From the NCBI GenBank assembly GCA_002336915.1, contig DDET01000047.1:1-64000 (forward strand): DNA of 64,000 nt, read 5' to 3'. Positions 52,267 to 60,712 of the stretch are shown here, piece after piece (the stretch's first letter is position 1; each line of letters begins with the position of its first letter). Origin of the DNA: Bacteroidetes bacterium UBA1947 (lineage in GTDB: Bacteria; Bacteroidota; Bacteroidia; Chitinophagales; Chitinophagaceae). The translations under genes were made by a program, and so were the position numbers. Under the pieces are notes generated by a model. The model saw only the letters and a program-made list of their open reading frames with translations, made no database searches and was not told the origin of the DNA.

Positions 52267-53202
52267 ATGAGCTTTAAAGCCATAGCACTCACATTACTGC
52301 TTTCACCGGCACTTTATACCGGCAGTATAGCACAAACAGATACTGCCAATAACGACCTGATGAAGATGCTGGACACCGATGCAACTGCAAAAGGGCACAA
52401 GGAATACACTACAGCTACATTCAAAGCTACCAGGATAGTAAATGGCCATAGCATAGAGAACGTGGGGAAGGGTGTGCTTGACTTCAGGATATCGCACCGT
52501 TTTGGTACGCTCAACCAGGGCGTGGGCAATTTCTTTGGCCTTGACAATGCTACCACCAAGCTAAGCTTCGACTATGGTATTACCGACTGGCTAATGATAG
52601 GCATAGGCCGCAGCACCTTCGAAAAGGAGTACGATGGCTTCTTCAAGGCCAAGCTGCTCCGCCAGACCGAGAACAATAGTATGCCCTTCAGCCTCAGCTA
52701 TGTAGGCGCCATGTCTTGCCAGAGCATGAAGGAGCAGGTAGCGCCGGGGCAAACTTATTTCTTCAGCAACCGCCTGTATTATGCCAACCAGCTATTGATC
52801 GCCCGCAAGTTCAGCAAATGGCTGTCTCTGCAGGTGATGCCTACTTACATACACTATAACATTGTACCTACCACACCGGAGTCGAACGATGTATTGGCAG
52901 CAGGCATAGGCGGACGTATAAAACTGAGCAACCGCATAGCCTTAACGGGTGAGTATTACTATGTTATACCGGGTTTTATGCTCAATGGCTATCATAATTC
53001 CATCTCCGTAGGTATAGATATAGAGACCGGCGGCCACGTTTTCCAGCTTATGTTCACCAATTCCACGGGTATATCCGAACGTGCATTTGTGGGACAAACA
53101 GCGGGTGATTGGGGCAAAGGCGATATACACTTCGGCTTCAATATCTCGCGCGTGTTCACGGTAGTTCGCCCGAAAGAATTTAAAGACAGTAAAAAATGGT
53201 AA
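52267..53202 (+). CDS. DUF5777-family outer-membrane beta-barrel protein
   Basis: A 311-aa outer-membrane protein with a signal peptide (MSFKAIALTLLLSPALYTGSIAQ) and alternating amphipathic strands through the mature part (TKLSFDYGITDWLMIGIGRS, GGHVFQLMFTNSTG, DIHFGFNISRVF). The pattern fits the DUF5777 group, found next to YceI and cytochrome-type genes in this phylum. It is the last gene of the run and ends before two tandem terminators. Specific function unknown. Confidence 0.82.
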   Translation: MSFKAIALTLLLSPALYTGSIAQTDTANNDLMKMLDTDATAKGHKEYTTATFKATRIVNGHSIENVGKGVLDFRISHRFGTLNQGVGNFFGLDNATTKLSFDYGITDWLMIGIGRSTFEKEYDGFFKAKLLRQTENNSMPFSLSYVGAMSCQSMKEQVAPGQTYFFSNRLYYANQLLIARKFSKWLSLQVMPTYIHYNIVPTTPESNDVLAAGIGGRIKLSNRIALTGEYYYVIPGFMLNGYHNSISVGIDIETGGHVFQLMFTNSTGISERAFVGQTAGDWGKGDIHFGFNISRVFTVVRPKEFKDSKKW

Positions 53203-53266
53203 TTCTTTTTCAATTATAATTAGTATATTTGAAATAAGAAGTAGTATTTTTCATAAGGTGTAAATG

Positions 53267-53300
53267 GAGCTTTGGCATTACTGCTAAAGCTTCTTTTTTT
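53267..53300 (+). terminator. First of two tandem terminators after the DUF5777 gene
   Basis: AGCTTT pairs with AAAGCT across a 12-base loop, followed by TTCTTTTTTT. Confidence 0.7.
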
Positions 53301-53313
53301 ATATAAAATATTG

Positions 53314-53349
53314 AAGCCTGTGCGGATGAACGCACAGGCTTTTATTTTT
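53314..53349. terminator. Second tandem terminator, bidirectional
   Basis: The perfect 11-bp stem AAGCCTGTGCG/CGCACAGGCTT has a six-base loop and a T-rich tail. It lies 17 bases from the stop of the convergent cupin gene. Confidence 0.88.
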
Positions 53350-53365
53350 AAGGCTCCGCGGGGTT

Positions 53366-54457
53366 TTACATCGGCACGCCCGATTTTGCTCTCTTCTTCC
53401 TCTCCTGTTCTTCTATCTTTTGCTTTGCTTCTTCCAGCTTTCGCACTTCGGCAAGGTGTAGCTCGTTAATGTCTTTTTTATAAAGGCTGTATGCTTTCCA
53501 TATAGGCGGCTTGGTAGCCATGCAGTCCAGCGCCATATACAAGGGTGATACCTTGAAAGAATACAAAGGCGACAGCCAGCGATAACCTACACCTATCGAA
53601 TCGGTAGCGTTCTTTACCGCATGCCAGTAGAAAGGCGGATTCCAGAATACATCGCCGGGTTTTAAATGCACTGAGTAGCCATCCATGTACCTGAACAATT
53701 CGTAAGGAGCTTCAAAGTTGAGCTCGAAAGGATTGAATGGGCCTGCTTCTACTTTTGAAGGGGCATTGCGGTACACATTCCTCACCGGCGAGGGATCGAT
53801 GATGGGCGCATAATAATTAGAGTACAGCACCCACTTCTTTTCGCCATATACCTGCACGAACAGGTTTGACTGGTTGGCATTATGCAGCGAAGTATAAGAA
53901 CCTTCGCCGCCTATAAATACCTGGAAGGCATCAAACCATACAGGGTTTGTTCTTCTTGCACGCAGCCACTCGTAGTCAAAATCCTCCAGGTGCTCAGGGT
54001 GGCGCGATAGCAGGGGATAAAAGCGGTAGTATTTACTGCCGCCACTGCGTATATTATCTATTACAGCTGCCAGGGTGGTCAGTTCATAGGGAAAGTCTTT
54101 TTTATCCTGGTCCACCAATACTATTTCGTCATCGCCATGCAGATCTTTAAAATACCCCAGAGACCATTTTTTCACGCAGTCCCAATCTTTGGCGGCGCCT
54201 TCCATCACTACGGGTATGCCCTTTTTCACGTAGTGGTTCTTAAACTCCTCCAGGCTCAGGTCGGTACGGCGCTCTACAGGCATTATCCTCCCCTCACCAT
54301 GCGATATGAGCTCCTTTTTCAGATCCTCATAATATTTTGCCCGGTTGCCAAACAATTTTTTGCGGCCAAAAAAGTGATCGGAAAGCTGGTATATGCCATA
54401 TTTAAAGCGCTGGCCACCGGTCATATTTCTCTGGAAATCCCTGTATTCTGCATCCAT
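53366..54457 (-). CDS. Cupin/JmjC-like protein with altered metal triad (HxA)
   Basis: A 363-aa soluble protein with a JmjC/cupin_8 fold in its middle (residues about 60-300). Aligned by the conserved N-L-x-V-Q-V-x-G stretch (NLFVQVYGEKKW), the position of the metal-binding HxD reads H192-N-A194 instead of H-x-D. The distal histidine H279 (FWNPPFYWHAV) is present, as is a lysine (K207/K208) in the place that often contacts 2-oxoglutarate. Replacement of the Asp by Ala is the known signature of Fe/2-oxoglutarate halogenases, but it may also mean no iron binding. The C-terminus is a charged coiled coil (KLEEAKQKIEEQERKKRAK). The membrane-protein gene upstream ends 52 bases before its start. Its substrate is unknown. 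Confidence 0.8.
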   Translation of the reverse strand: MDAEYRDFQRNMTGGQRFKYGIYQLSDHFFGRKKLFGNRAKYYEDLKKELISHGEGRIMPVERRTDLSLEEFKNHYVKKGIPVVMEGAAKDWDCVKKWSLGYFKDLHGDDEIVLVDQDKKDFPYELTTLAAVIDNIRSGGSKYYRFYPLLSRHPEHLEDFDYEWLRARRTNPVWFDAFQVFIGGEGSYTSLHNANQSNLFVQVYGEKKWVLYSNYYAPIIDPSPVRNVYRNAPSKVEAGPFNPFELNFEAPYELFRYMDGYSVHLKPGDVFWNPPFYWHAVKNATDSIGVGYRWLSPLYSFKVSPLYMALDCMATKPPIWKAYSLYKKDINELHLAEVRKLEEAKQKIEEQERKKRAKSGVPM

Positions 54458-54500
54458 AAACGTCTGGTTTTCTACATTTTCTATAATAATACCCTGTTCT

Positions 54501-54508
54501 CAAAGTTA
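54501..54508 (-). promoter_or_regulatory. Candidate -7 box of the cupin gene (TAACTTTG on minus)
   Basis: CAAAGTTA on the plus strand reads TAACTTTG on the minus strand, 44 bases before the cupin ATG and just after the end of the upstream gene. It would allow the cupin to be expressed independently. Confidence 0.45.
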
Positions 54509-54509
54509 A

Positions 54510-56159
54510 CTAATTTGGGATTAATATATCATCCACCACATGCCTGTCCAACACAATTTTTTCTCCATTTTGGGTATATACCTGGTTGAGAATAACCCGG
54601 AAGTTTTGTACTGCCGCGCTATTCTTATAGCCCCCTGTTTTTGAGTAGCTGTACAAATGGTTCGGTGCGCGGAAATATGATGGAAGGAAGCGTTGCCTGA
54701 GCATTTTATTCCTGGTGGCGAAGTAGGCTTTTATGAACAGGTCATAAGCTTCCTTTTTCTGCGGTTCATACATGTTCCGGCCACTTTGCGCTTCAAGCAT
54801 CTTAAAACCATCGGGGCCGGATTGCCTTATCGCTTTTACGGTTTTATAGTTGTTGGTATAGCCGAAGCCAGTAATGCGCAAGAGGGGCTTATTCACCAAA
54901 AAATAAAAGTTGTCGTATTCGTACCATTGATGGTAAGGGTTCATTTCGTTCTTATCCAGCTCATATACTTTCCCATCGGCACAGGCTACTTCGTAAGTGA
55001 AATATTGGTTCACCGGTGTATCATACCAACCTATCATTATCGGTTTCAGCCAGAGGATAGAGAGTGGAATAATGATTAGAGATGCAATAAAACCCCGCTT
55101 TGTAAAAAGCTCGTTTTCTAAATACTTGCTGTAGTATATGAGCAAACAGCACAGCGCGATGTCTACAACCATCCACTTCCAGAAGAGCATGCTGCCCGAG
55201 ATAAATATGCCCGTATGCATCAGGGTAAATAAGACCAGGAATATGATAGCTGCCTTGCGTGACCTTAGCAGGAACAAACCCGAGAGCTCAATGAGCAAGA
55301 CCAGGCCCTGTAGTATTATCCTGTACCTTGAAAGTATTGCTGCTATTGAACGTATCGTAGCCTCGCCGGTATTTGCCAGCCAGCCACGATAGTGCACATT
55401 TACAAAAAGATCGCCGGGATTGTTCTCCGCCACCCAACCATATAGCAGGGGCTGCATACTTATCTTCTTCACACCCGTCATAAAATAATTGGCGCCTACC
55501 AGGCACAGGATAAAATACAGGAAATGTGCTTTAAATGTGGGTATAAACAAGCGCACATAAGTATGGGCGATGAACATGACCTGCACATCGAAAAGTACCC
55601 GCTTATCAAACAATGGAAAGCCTACCACGGGATAGTTGAACTGCGAGCGGTAGACATAAGCAAAGGCAAGGAAAAGCGGGCTTAACAGCGGGTAGCGCAG
55701 CAAGGCTACAGCCAGCAGCACCAGCACTACCCTGTCGGGATAGAAGGCGTGGTCGAGGTAGTAATTATAGTCGTAGGTGGATAGCTCCCATGCCAGCGCC
55801 ATGGCTGCTGTGAATATGAGGATGCGGCTTGCCTTATCGAAAGTGATCTTCCTTTCTGCCAGCTGCCCTCCCCTTACCAGCAGCGGAATGTAGAACAATA
55901 CCAGACCTACGGCAAAATATGGGTTCAGCAGTGCGGACAGTAAGATGGATGAGGAGTGGTAAGGCTCCGCGCTCAACAAGCCTGGCACATTAGTGCCGCC
56001 GAATATTTTACTGTTCAGCCAGGCGAAGGTGCTTAAAAAGCCATTGAAAAAGATGTGCTCCGCTATGGCATGGTAACAGGCGTACACCAGCAGCACAGCT
56101 GCCAGCTGTACCGCGTATCTTTCAGTCGATGATCTTTTCCCGGTTAAGCCTTCTGCCAT
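54510..56159 (-). CDS. Large multi-pass membrane protein (possibly HTTM-like)
   Basis: A 549-aa membrane protein. Roughly ten hydrophobic segments fill residues 15-385 (AVQLAAVLLVYACYHAIA, ILLSALLNPYFAVGLVLF, MVVDIALCCLLIYYS), followed by a soluble C-terminal domain of about 160 residues (YFTYEVACADGKVYELDKN...). The layout recalls HTTM/gamma-carboxylase-like membrane enzymes, but no diagnostic motif is clear, so this is a weak suggestion. It lies directly upstream of the JmjC-like gene on the same strand, which hints at joint function. Confidence 0.72.
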   Translation of the reverse strand: MAEGLTGKRSSTERYAVQLAAVLLVYACYHAIAEHIFFNGFLSTFAWLNSKIFGGTNVPGLLSAEPYHSSSILLSALLNPYFAVGLVLFYIPLLVRGGQLAERKITFDKASRILIFTAAMALAWELSTYDYNYYLDHAFYPDRVVLVLLAVALLRYPLLSPLFLAFAYVYRSQFNYPVVGFPLFDKRVLFDVQVMFIAHTYVRLFIPTFKAHFLYFILCLVGANYFMTGVKKISMQPLLYGWVAENNPGDLFVNVHYRGWLANTGEATIRSIAAILSRYRIILQGLVLLIELSGLFLLRSRKAAIIFLVLFTLMHTGIFISGSMLFWKWMVVDIALCCLLIYYSKYLENELFTKRGFIASLIIIPLSILWLKPIMIGWYDTPVNQYFTYEVACADGKVYELDKNEMNPYHQWYEYDNFYFLVNKPLLRITGFGYTNNYKTVKAIRQSGPDGFKMLEAQSGRNMYEPQKKEAYDLFIKAYFATRNKMLRQRFLPSYFRAPNHLYSYSKTGGYKNSAAVQNFRVILNQVYTQNGEKIVLDRHVVDDILIPN

Positions 56160-56176
56160 ATTGCCTTCTAAAATAG

Positions 56177-56208
56177 AAAACGTCCCGCTATAAATAGCAG
56201 GACGTTTT
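56177..56208 (-). terminator. Terminator between mdh and the membrane-protein gene
   Basis: AAAACGTCC pairs with GGACGTTTT around a smaller inner GCTAT/ATAGC stem. It lies 20 bases after the mdh stop codon. Confidence 0.8.
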
Positions 56209-56227
56209 GAAATAAATATGTTGCAGC

Positions 56228-57166
56228 TTATGCCTGTACCAGTGTATCGAGTACCTGGTTCATGCTGCGTACAGCATCAGCGCTCTTGTTGAATGCTTCC
56301 TGTTCGCTTGCATCCAGCTTGTAGTCTATGATCTTTTCCCAGCCGTTGCGGCCTATTACTACAGGTACGCCGAGGCAGATGTCTTTCTGGCCATATTCGC
56401 CATCGAGGGCTACGCAGCAAGGGAATACTTTCTTTTCGTTGCGGATGATGCTCTCCACCAATGCGGCTCCCGCAGCACCCGGTGCATACCATGCTGAAGT
56501 GCCCAACAACTTAGTAAGTGTAGCACCACCTACCATGGTATCGGCAGCTATTTGTTTGAGTTGCTCGTCGCTCAGCATGTTAGATACCGGTGTACCGTTC
56601 ACTGTAGCGAGGCGTGTAAGTGGTATCATGGTAGTATCGCCATGGCCGCCTACTACTACTGCATGCAGGTCGTTCTGCGAGCAGTTGAGGGCCTGCTGTA
56701 AATATGTTTTGAAGCGTGAGCTATCAAGTATGCCGCCCATACCTATAACACGGTGTTTGTCTATGCCTGTAGCTTTCAGCGTCAGGTAGGTCATCGTGTC
56801 CATAGGGTTTGATATAACCACTATGATGGCGTTGGGTGAATATTTGAGGAGGTTCTTGCTAACGTCTTCCACTATACGTGCATTGGTGCCTATCAGCTCT
56901 TCACGCGTCATTCCAGGCTTGCGGGGTATACCTGAAGTTATTACCACGACATCGGAACCAGCGGTCCTGCTGTAGTCGCCGGTCACGCCTGTAACGCGGG
57001 TATCAAAGCCCAGCAGTGCAGAGGTCTGCATGATATCGAGTGCCTTGCCTTCAGCAAATCCTTCTTTAATGTCCACGAGTACCAGTTCTTCCACCAGTTC
57101 TTTGCGGGCAATGTTGTCGGCACAGGTAGCGCCAACGGCACCGGCACCTACTACAGTTACTTTCAT
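56228..57166 (-). CDS. mdh: Malate dehydrogenase
   Basis: A 312-aa cytoplasmic NAD-dependent enzyme that interconverts malate and oxaloacetate in the TCA cycle. It is of the lactate-dehydrogenase-like (MDH III) type. Motifs are the NAD-binding VVGAGAVGATCA at the N-terminus, GIPRKPGMTREELI, the substrate-binding ISNPMDTMTYL, and the catalytic histidine in VVGGHGDTTMIPL. The length is normal. It has a well-formed promoter upstream and its own terminator. Confidence 0.96.
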   Translation of the reverse strand: MKVTVVGAGAVGATCADNIARKELVEELVLVDIKEGFAEGKALDIMQTSALLGFDTRVTGVTGDYSRTAGSDVVVITSGIPRKPGMTREELIGTNARIVEDVSKNLLKYSPNAIIVVISNPMDTMTYLTLKATGIDKHRVIGMGGILDSSRFKTYLQQALNCSQNDLHAVVVGGHGDTTMIPLTRLATVNGTPVSNMLSDEQLKQIAADTMVGGATLTKLLGTSAWYAPGAAGAALVESIIRNEKKVFPCCVALDGEYGQKDICLGVPVVIGRNGWEKIIDYKLDASEQEAFNKSADAVRSMNQVLDTLVQA

Positions 57167-57205
57167 TTTATAATATTTTTATTGTGGGTTAATTAAAATT
57201 CCGGG

Positions 57206-57237
57206 CAAATATAGATAAGTGTGGGTTTGGTAACAAA
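57206..57237 (-). promoter_or_regulatory. Bacteroidota sigma-A promoter of mdh
   Basis: On the minus strand a TTTG (plus 57234-57237) is followed after exactly 20 bases by TATATTTG (plus 57206-57213), matching the consensus in both boxes and spacing. The start codon is 40 bases further on. Confidence 0.7.
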
Positions 57238-57309
57238 TGATATATGTCAGGGTGGGTAGTTAATATTATGAGTGTGGATAACGAATAATAAATAATGTTA
57301 ATTTCCGGT

Positions 57310-57666
57310 TCCTGACACCATTTTTCATTTCCGGTTTTTAGATCGGCAATCTGCGGAAAAGGTTGCCGGCAATACCATATGACGTTTCAGTATCATTTCT
57401 GGTTATTTCCGGTTTTCCCAGTTTGTGTCACCTCCAGTTACTTCCGAAGGCTTCCAGTTATTTCCGATTCATTTCTGGCCGGGTTCGCTCATGATATCGT
57501 GAGATTGCTTTCCCGATATGCAACTGGTCCGGCTGTCGCAACCACGCACAGGGGCTAAACTTGCACCTTGCAATGACGCGAGGTGGCCCACAAAGCAAGT
57601 TACGAAAGAGAGGTAGGGGGTTCCAAATTTTGGGGATAAAATGACATAAAATTGAAATTATTTATG
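57310..57666 (+). repeat. Interspersed intergenic element, copy B
   Basis: The 516-base gap between mdh and the next gene has no coding frame of quality. It repeats the word TTTCCGG (ATTTCCGGTT, CATTTCCGGTTTTT, GGTTATTTCCGGTT, AGTTATTTCCG). It carries the block TGCGGAAAAGGTTGCC leading to CATATG near 57377, and the tail ACAAAGCAAGTTACGAAA, then AGGTAGGGGG, TCCAAAT and GGATAAAATGACATAAAAT (57590-57651). The block and tail match copy A in the same orientation and copy C inverted. Confidence 0.65.
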
Positions 57667-57682
57667 CGTTGTTCTAAGCGGG

Positions 57683-58405
57683 TTACTTTTTGTACCAATA
57701 GTATTTGCCGAACAAGGCCGGATCGAAAACGCGCTTGTCGATAGAATCGTTGACCACACAGTCATGGTATTTCTCGACCTGGAGGAGATGCCCGTTACTG
57801 TAAAAGATGGCTTTGGTCTCGACCCAGCAGCCTGCGAGCCGGATGTGGCCTTCGAAGATGGCCTCTTCCTTTGATGTATCATCGTACTTGAGGTAGCGTA
57901 CCGGCACCAGCATCTCTTTATCTATCCACAACTGGTTACTGTGCTCATCATCTTTATCGGCACCTAATACATACACAGGCTTTCCTTTCCATGTACTGTG
58001 GTGGTATTTATCGGTAGCAAAGCCAAGGGCAGTGAAATGAGCGAGCATAGAATCGAAAGGGTAGTAGTACATGCCGCCTAGCAGAAAGACAAATTCATTC
58101 ACATGGCTGCTGCTGTTAACCAGCTGCCCGTTCTTAAACCTCCAGGAGGAGTCTTTGTTGCATATGTAAGAGTTGCCATTTGCAGGTTCTGTAATATCGA
58201 TGCGGAAGTTGTAGGGATAGGAGAGGGCCTCATGCCAGGTCTCGCTACGAATGAGGGAATCGTTCCGATAGCGCTCCGTTTCCTGAATGAAATGGAATGT
58301 TTTGTGCCAGTGGCCGTGGTAGCGGCTGTGCATTTTATGCAGCAGGTCCACCGAGCTATGCGGTGCTGATACTACAAGCAGTAGTATTAAGAGAATTGTT
58401 TTCAT
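57683..58405 (-). CDS. Exported protein, possibly LolA-like
   Basis: A 240-aa exported protein with a signal sequence (MKTILLILLLVVSAPHSS). The beta-rich mature region (HKTFHFIQETERYRNDSLIR, SYPYNFRIDITEPANGNSY, SNQLWIDKEMLVPVRYLKYD, quoted in parts) recalls the half-barrel of LolA/outer-membrane lipoprotein-sorting proteins, in which strands such as LWIDKEMLVPVR follow a central turn. That assignment is tentative. It lies 3-prime to element B and on the same strand as mdh, without a shared operon. Confidence 0.68.
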   Translation of the reverse strand: MKTILLILLLVVSAPHSSVDLLHKMHSRYHGHWHKTFHFIQETERYRNDSLIRSETWHEALSYPYNFRIDITEPANGNSYICNKDSSWRFKNGQLVNSSSHVNEFVFLLGGMYYYPFDSMLAHFTALGFATDKYHHSTWKGKPVYVLGADKDDEHSNQLWIDKEMLVPVRYLKYDDTSKEEAIFEGHIRLAGCWVETKAIFYSNGHLLQVEKYHDCVVNDSIDKRVFDPALFGKYYWYKK

Positions 58406-58551
58406 GGTCGAGACGCCCTTGCCGGGAATATGGGCATAGGGCAGCCCGTGTTGATCAATGGTGATATGAATACCAAGATAGGAAATCGGGATGAATTATG
58501 AAAGTGGAGTGGCAGCAGTTTAGGGGGGACATTTGTAGGGAAACTGCGGTT

Positions 58552-58590
58552 GCAAACCGACTGATCTGACCAGATACGAGTCGGTTGTGC
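58552..58590. other. Nested hairpin in a 280-base gap
   Basis: AACCGACT (58555-58562) pairs with AGTCGGTT (58579-58586), and inside it ATCTG pairs with CAGAT. The surrounding gap 58406-58685 has no convincing gene. The structure lacks a T-run, so it is not a classic terminator. Confidence 0.5.
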
Positions 58591-58685
58591 ACAAAGTTCT
58601 CCTGCGGAACGCACCAGCCAGGCTATAACATCCTGCCAAGGTCCGATCCCAGTGTTATGCAAATCCAGTTAAGGGGTGTGATGTA

Positions 58686-58880
58686 TTAAGCCTTACGGTT
58701 GCGGAAGGTGAGCGTAGCGTGGTCGTAATGCGTCTTTAGCTTTGTGTAAGTATATCTGATCTCTTTGCCTTCCACTTTAAAGTCCACTTCAACCAACTCA
58801 CCTTTATTAAGACCTTTACTTAATTTATAAGTATAGAACTTAGATATCATTGGCTTGCGTACGGGTGATGGCGCTTTCAT
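58686..58880 (-). CDS. Small basic protein, paralog of the 39-aa protein upstream
   Basis: A 64-aa protein without a signal peptide. The core KGELVEVDFKVEGKEIRYTY resembles the core of the 39-aa protein encoded 21 bases upstream (GELVEVTFHPGSSNYTYVK). The ATG at 58880 and another at 58850 (MISKFYTYKL) are both possible starts. It looks like a compact beta protein. No family recognised. Confidence 0.6.
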   Translation of the reverse strand: MKAPSPVRKPMISKFYTYKLSKGLNKGELVEVDFKVEGKEIRYTYTKLKTHYDHATLTFRNRKA

Positions 58881-58901
58881 GGCGGTAAAATTGAAGGTTA
58901 A

Positions 58902-59021
58902 TTATTCTGCGATCTTAACGTAAGTATAGTTGCTGCTACCGGGATGAAAGGTTACTTCTACAAGTTCACCGCGGAATAAGCTCTTCACGCTGTTGAGGAT
59001 GCTGCTGATGTACTTTTTCAT
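58902..59021 (-). CDS. Microprotein of 39 aa
   Basis: A very short gene, easily missed. It begins ATGAAAAAGTACATCAGC on the minus strand and encodes MKKYISSILNSVKSLFRGEL followed by VEVTFHPGSSNYTYVKIAE. The GELVEVxF...YTYxK pattern is shared with the 64-aa protein downstream, which supports both being real. The N-terminal half is an amphipathic helix, the C-terminal half two beta strands. Function unknown. Confidence 0.6.
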   Translation of the reverse strand: MKKYISSILNSVKSLFRGELVEVTFHPGSSNYTYVKIAE

Positions 59022-59105
59022 ATTTTGGCGATTTTAGAATGTTCGTTTTTCTTTGATGATGTAAAGATGGCGCTACAGGGTGCCACATCAAACTTTTGAG
59101 CCTTT

Positions 59106-59278
59106 GTTAACCGTGGATTTACAAGCGGTTAACGGGCGGTTAACAAATGGGAATATGATCCTTGTCATCGTTTTTAGCCCTGAAAGGCTTTATAGTAGCT
59201 GTGTTTACTGACCTTAGTCATCAAAAACGACATCCGCGTAATTGTTAAAAGCGTTAACAAATAGCCCGCTTTGTTAAC
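59106..59278. promoter_or_regulatory. Cluster of five GTTAAC sites upstream of cystathionine beta-synthase
   Basis: GTTAAC occurs at 59106, 59128, 59139, 59253 and 59273; three copies continue as GTTAACAAATGG, GTTAACAAATAG and GTTAACAAGTGG. The last copy ends 62 bases before the ATG. This density of a six-base palindrome in a non-coding gap suggests an operator array, but the binder is not known. Confidence 0.45.
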
Positions 59279-59340
59279 AAGTGGCAGGGCTCACCACTTA
59301 ATTTATTTACCTTCGCCGCATAAATAAAACAGGTCCTTTT

Positions 59341-60705
59341 ATGAAGCGCGTTTATGATAATATCCTCCAGACCATAGGCAATACCCCGATGATAAAGCTG
59401 CACCGCGTGGTGGCCGACCTGCCCTGCGAGGTGTATGCCAAGGTGGAGACCTTTAACCCCGGCAACTCCATAAAGGACCGTATGGCCCTGAAAATGCTGG
59501 AAGTGGCCGAACAGGAAGGTAAAATAAAGCCCGGGGGAACCATCATAGAAGGCACATCGGGCAACACGGGCATGGGTCTGGCGCTGGCTGCTATTGTGAA
59601 GGGCTACAAGTGCATATTTGCGACCACAGACAAACAATCGAAAGAGAAGGCGGACATATTGAAAGCCATGGGCGCGGAAGTGATAGTATGTCCCACCAAT
59701 GTGGACCCTGCCGACCCCCGCTCTTACTACTCGGTATCGAAGAGGCTGGCTACGGAGATACCCAACTCATGGTATGTGAACCAGTACGACAACCTGGCCA
59801 ACAGGCAGGCGCATTATGAACAAACAGGGCCGGAGATATGGGAGCAAACTGAGGGGAAGATAACCCACCTCGTAGTGGCTGCCGGAACGGGTGGCACGAT
59901 AGTGGGCACGGGCAAATACCTGAAGGAGCAAAACCCTAATGTGCAGGTATGGGCCATAGATACCTACGGATCGCTACTGAAAAAGTGGTTTGATACCGGT
60001 GAACTGGACATGGGCGAAGTACATCCTTATATATCGGAAGGTTTTGGGGAGGATTTCCTGCCCCTGAACTATGACCGCAGCGCGCTGGACCTGTTTGAAA
60101 AAGTGACCGATAAGGATGGTGCGCTGATGGCACGCCGTATAGCTAAGGAAGAAGGCATATTTGCGGGTTACTCCGCCGGATCGGTAGTAGCGGGACTGCG
60201 CCAGCTGAAGAGCAAACTGAAGAAAGGTGACCTTGTGGTGGTGATATTCCACGACCACGGCAGCCGCTATGTGGGCAAGATATACAATGACGAGTGGATG
60301 ATGGACCGGGGTTTCCTGGAAGTGAAGACCGTGCGCGACCTGATAGGCGGCCTGGGCCGCCGCAGGCTGGTGACCATAGATGAGAATGCCACCGTAGCCG
60401 ATGCTATGGAACTAATGAAAAAGTATGATATAGAACAGATACCTGTGATGCTGGACGGTGAAGTAACAGGAGCACTTACACAAAGCGGCCTCTTTAAAAG
60501 ACTAATGGAAAACAGCGAAGTGCGCGAGCAACTGGTGGGCGATGTGAAAGAACATGCTATGCCTGTAGTGGATATGGACATAGCTGTAGAGAGGCTGACG
60601 CACTATATAAACAAAGACAATGGCGCCGTGTTGACAAGAGATGAAAGCGGGCAATACAGCATACTAACCAAATACGATATACTTAACGCATTCTCAAAAG
60701 GATAA
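59341..60705 (+). CDS. Cystathionine beta-synthase with CBS regulatory domain
   Basis: A 454-aa PLP enzyme that condenses serine and homocysteine to cystathionine, or acts as a cysteine synthase. Residues 1 to about 325 hold the fold-type II core: the Schiff-base lysine K44 in GNSIKDRMA, EGTSGNTGMGLALAA (substrate/asparagine loop) and the phosphate-cup AAGTGGTIVGTGK. Residues about 330-454 are a pair of CBS domains (VADAMELMKKYDIEQIPVM). The length and architecture match bacterial CBS enzymes more than cysteine synthase, which lacks the C-terminal domain. A cluster of GTTAAC sites lies upstream. It is followed after 7 bases by a small membrane-protein gene. Confidence 0.92.
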   Translation: MKRVYDNILQTIGNTPMIKLHRVVADLPCEVYAKVETFNPGNSIKDRMALKMLEVAEQEGKIKPGGTIIEGTSGNTGMGLALAAIVKGYKCIFATTDKQSKEKADILKAMGAEVIVCPTNVDPADPRSYYSVSKRLATEIPNSWYVNQYDNLANRQAHYEQTGPEIWEQTEGKITHLVVAAGTGGTIVGTGKYLKEQNPNVQVWAIDTYGSLLKKWFDTGELDMGEVHPYISEGFGEDFLPLNYDRSALDLFEKVTDKDGALMARRIAKEEGIFAGYSAGSVVAGLRQLKSKLKKGDLVVVIFHDHGSRYVGKIYNDEWMMDRGFLEVKTVRDLIGGLGRRRLVTIDENATVADAMELMKKYDIEQIPVMLDGEVTGALTQSGLFKRLMENSEVREQLVGDVKEHAMPVVDMDIAVERLTHYINKDNGAVLTRDESGQYSILTKYDILNAFSKG

Positions 60706-60712
60706 AAACACA

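Noticed and set aside
58402..58662. An 86-codon minus-strand frame upstream of the LolA-like gene
   Set aside because: Pro/Ser/Arg-rich composition without hydrophobic pattern and overlapping a nested hairpin; more likely non-coding.
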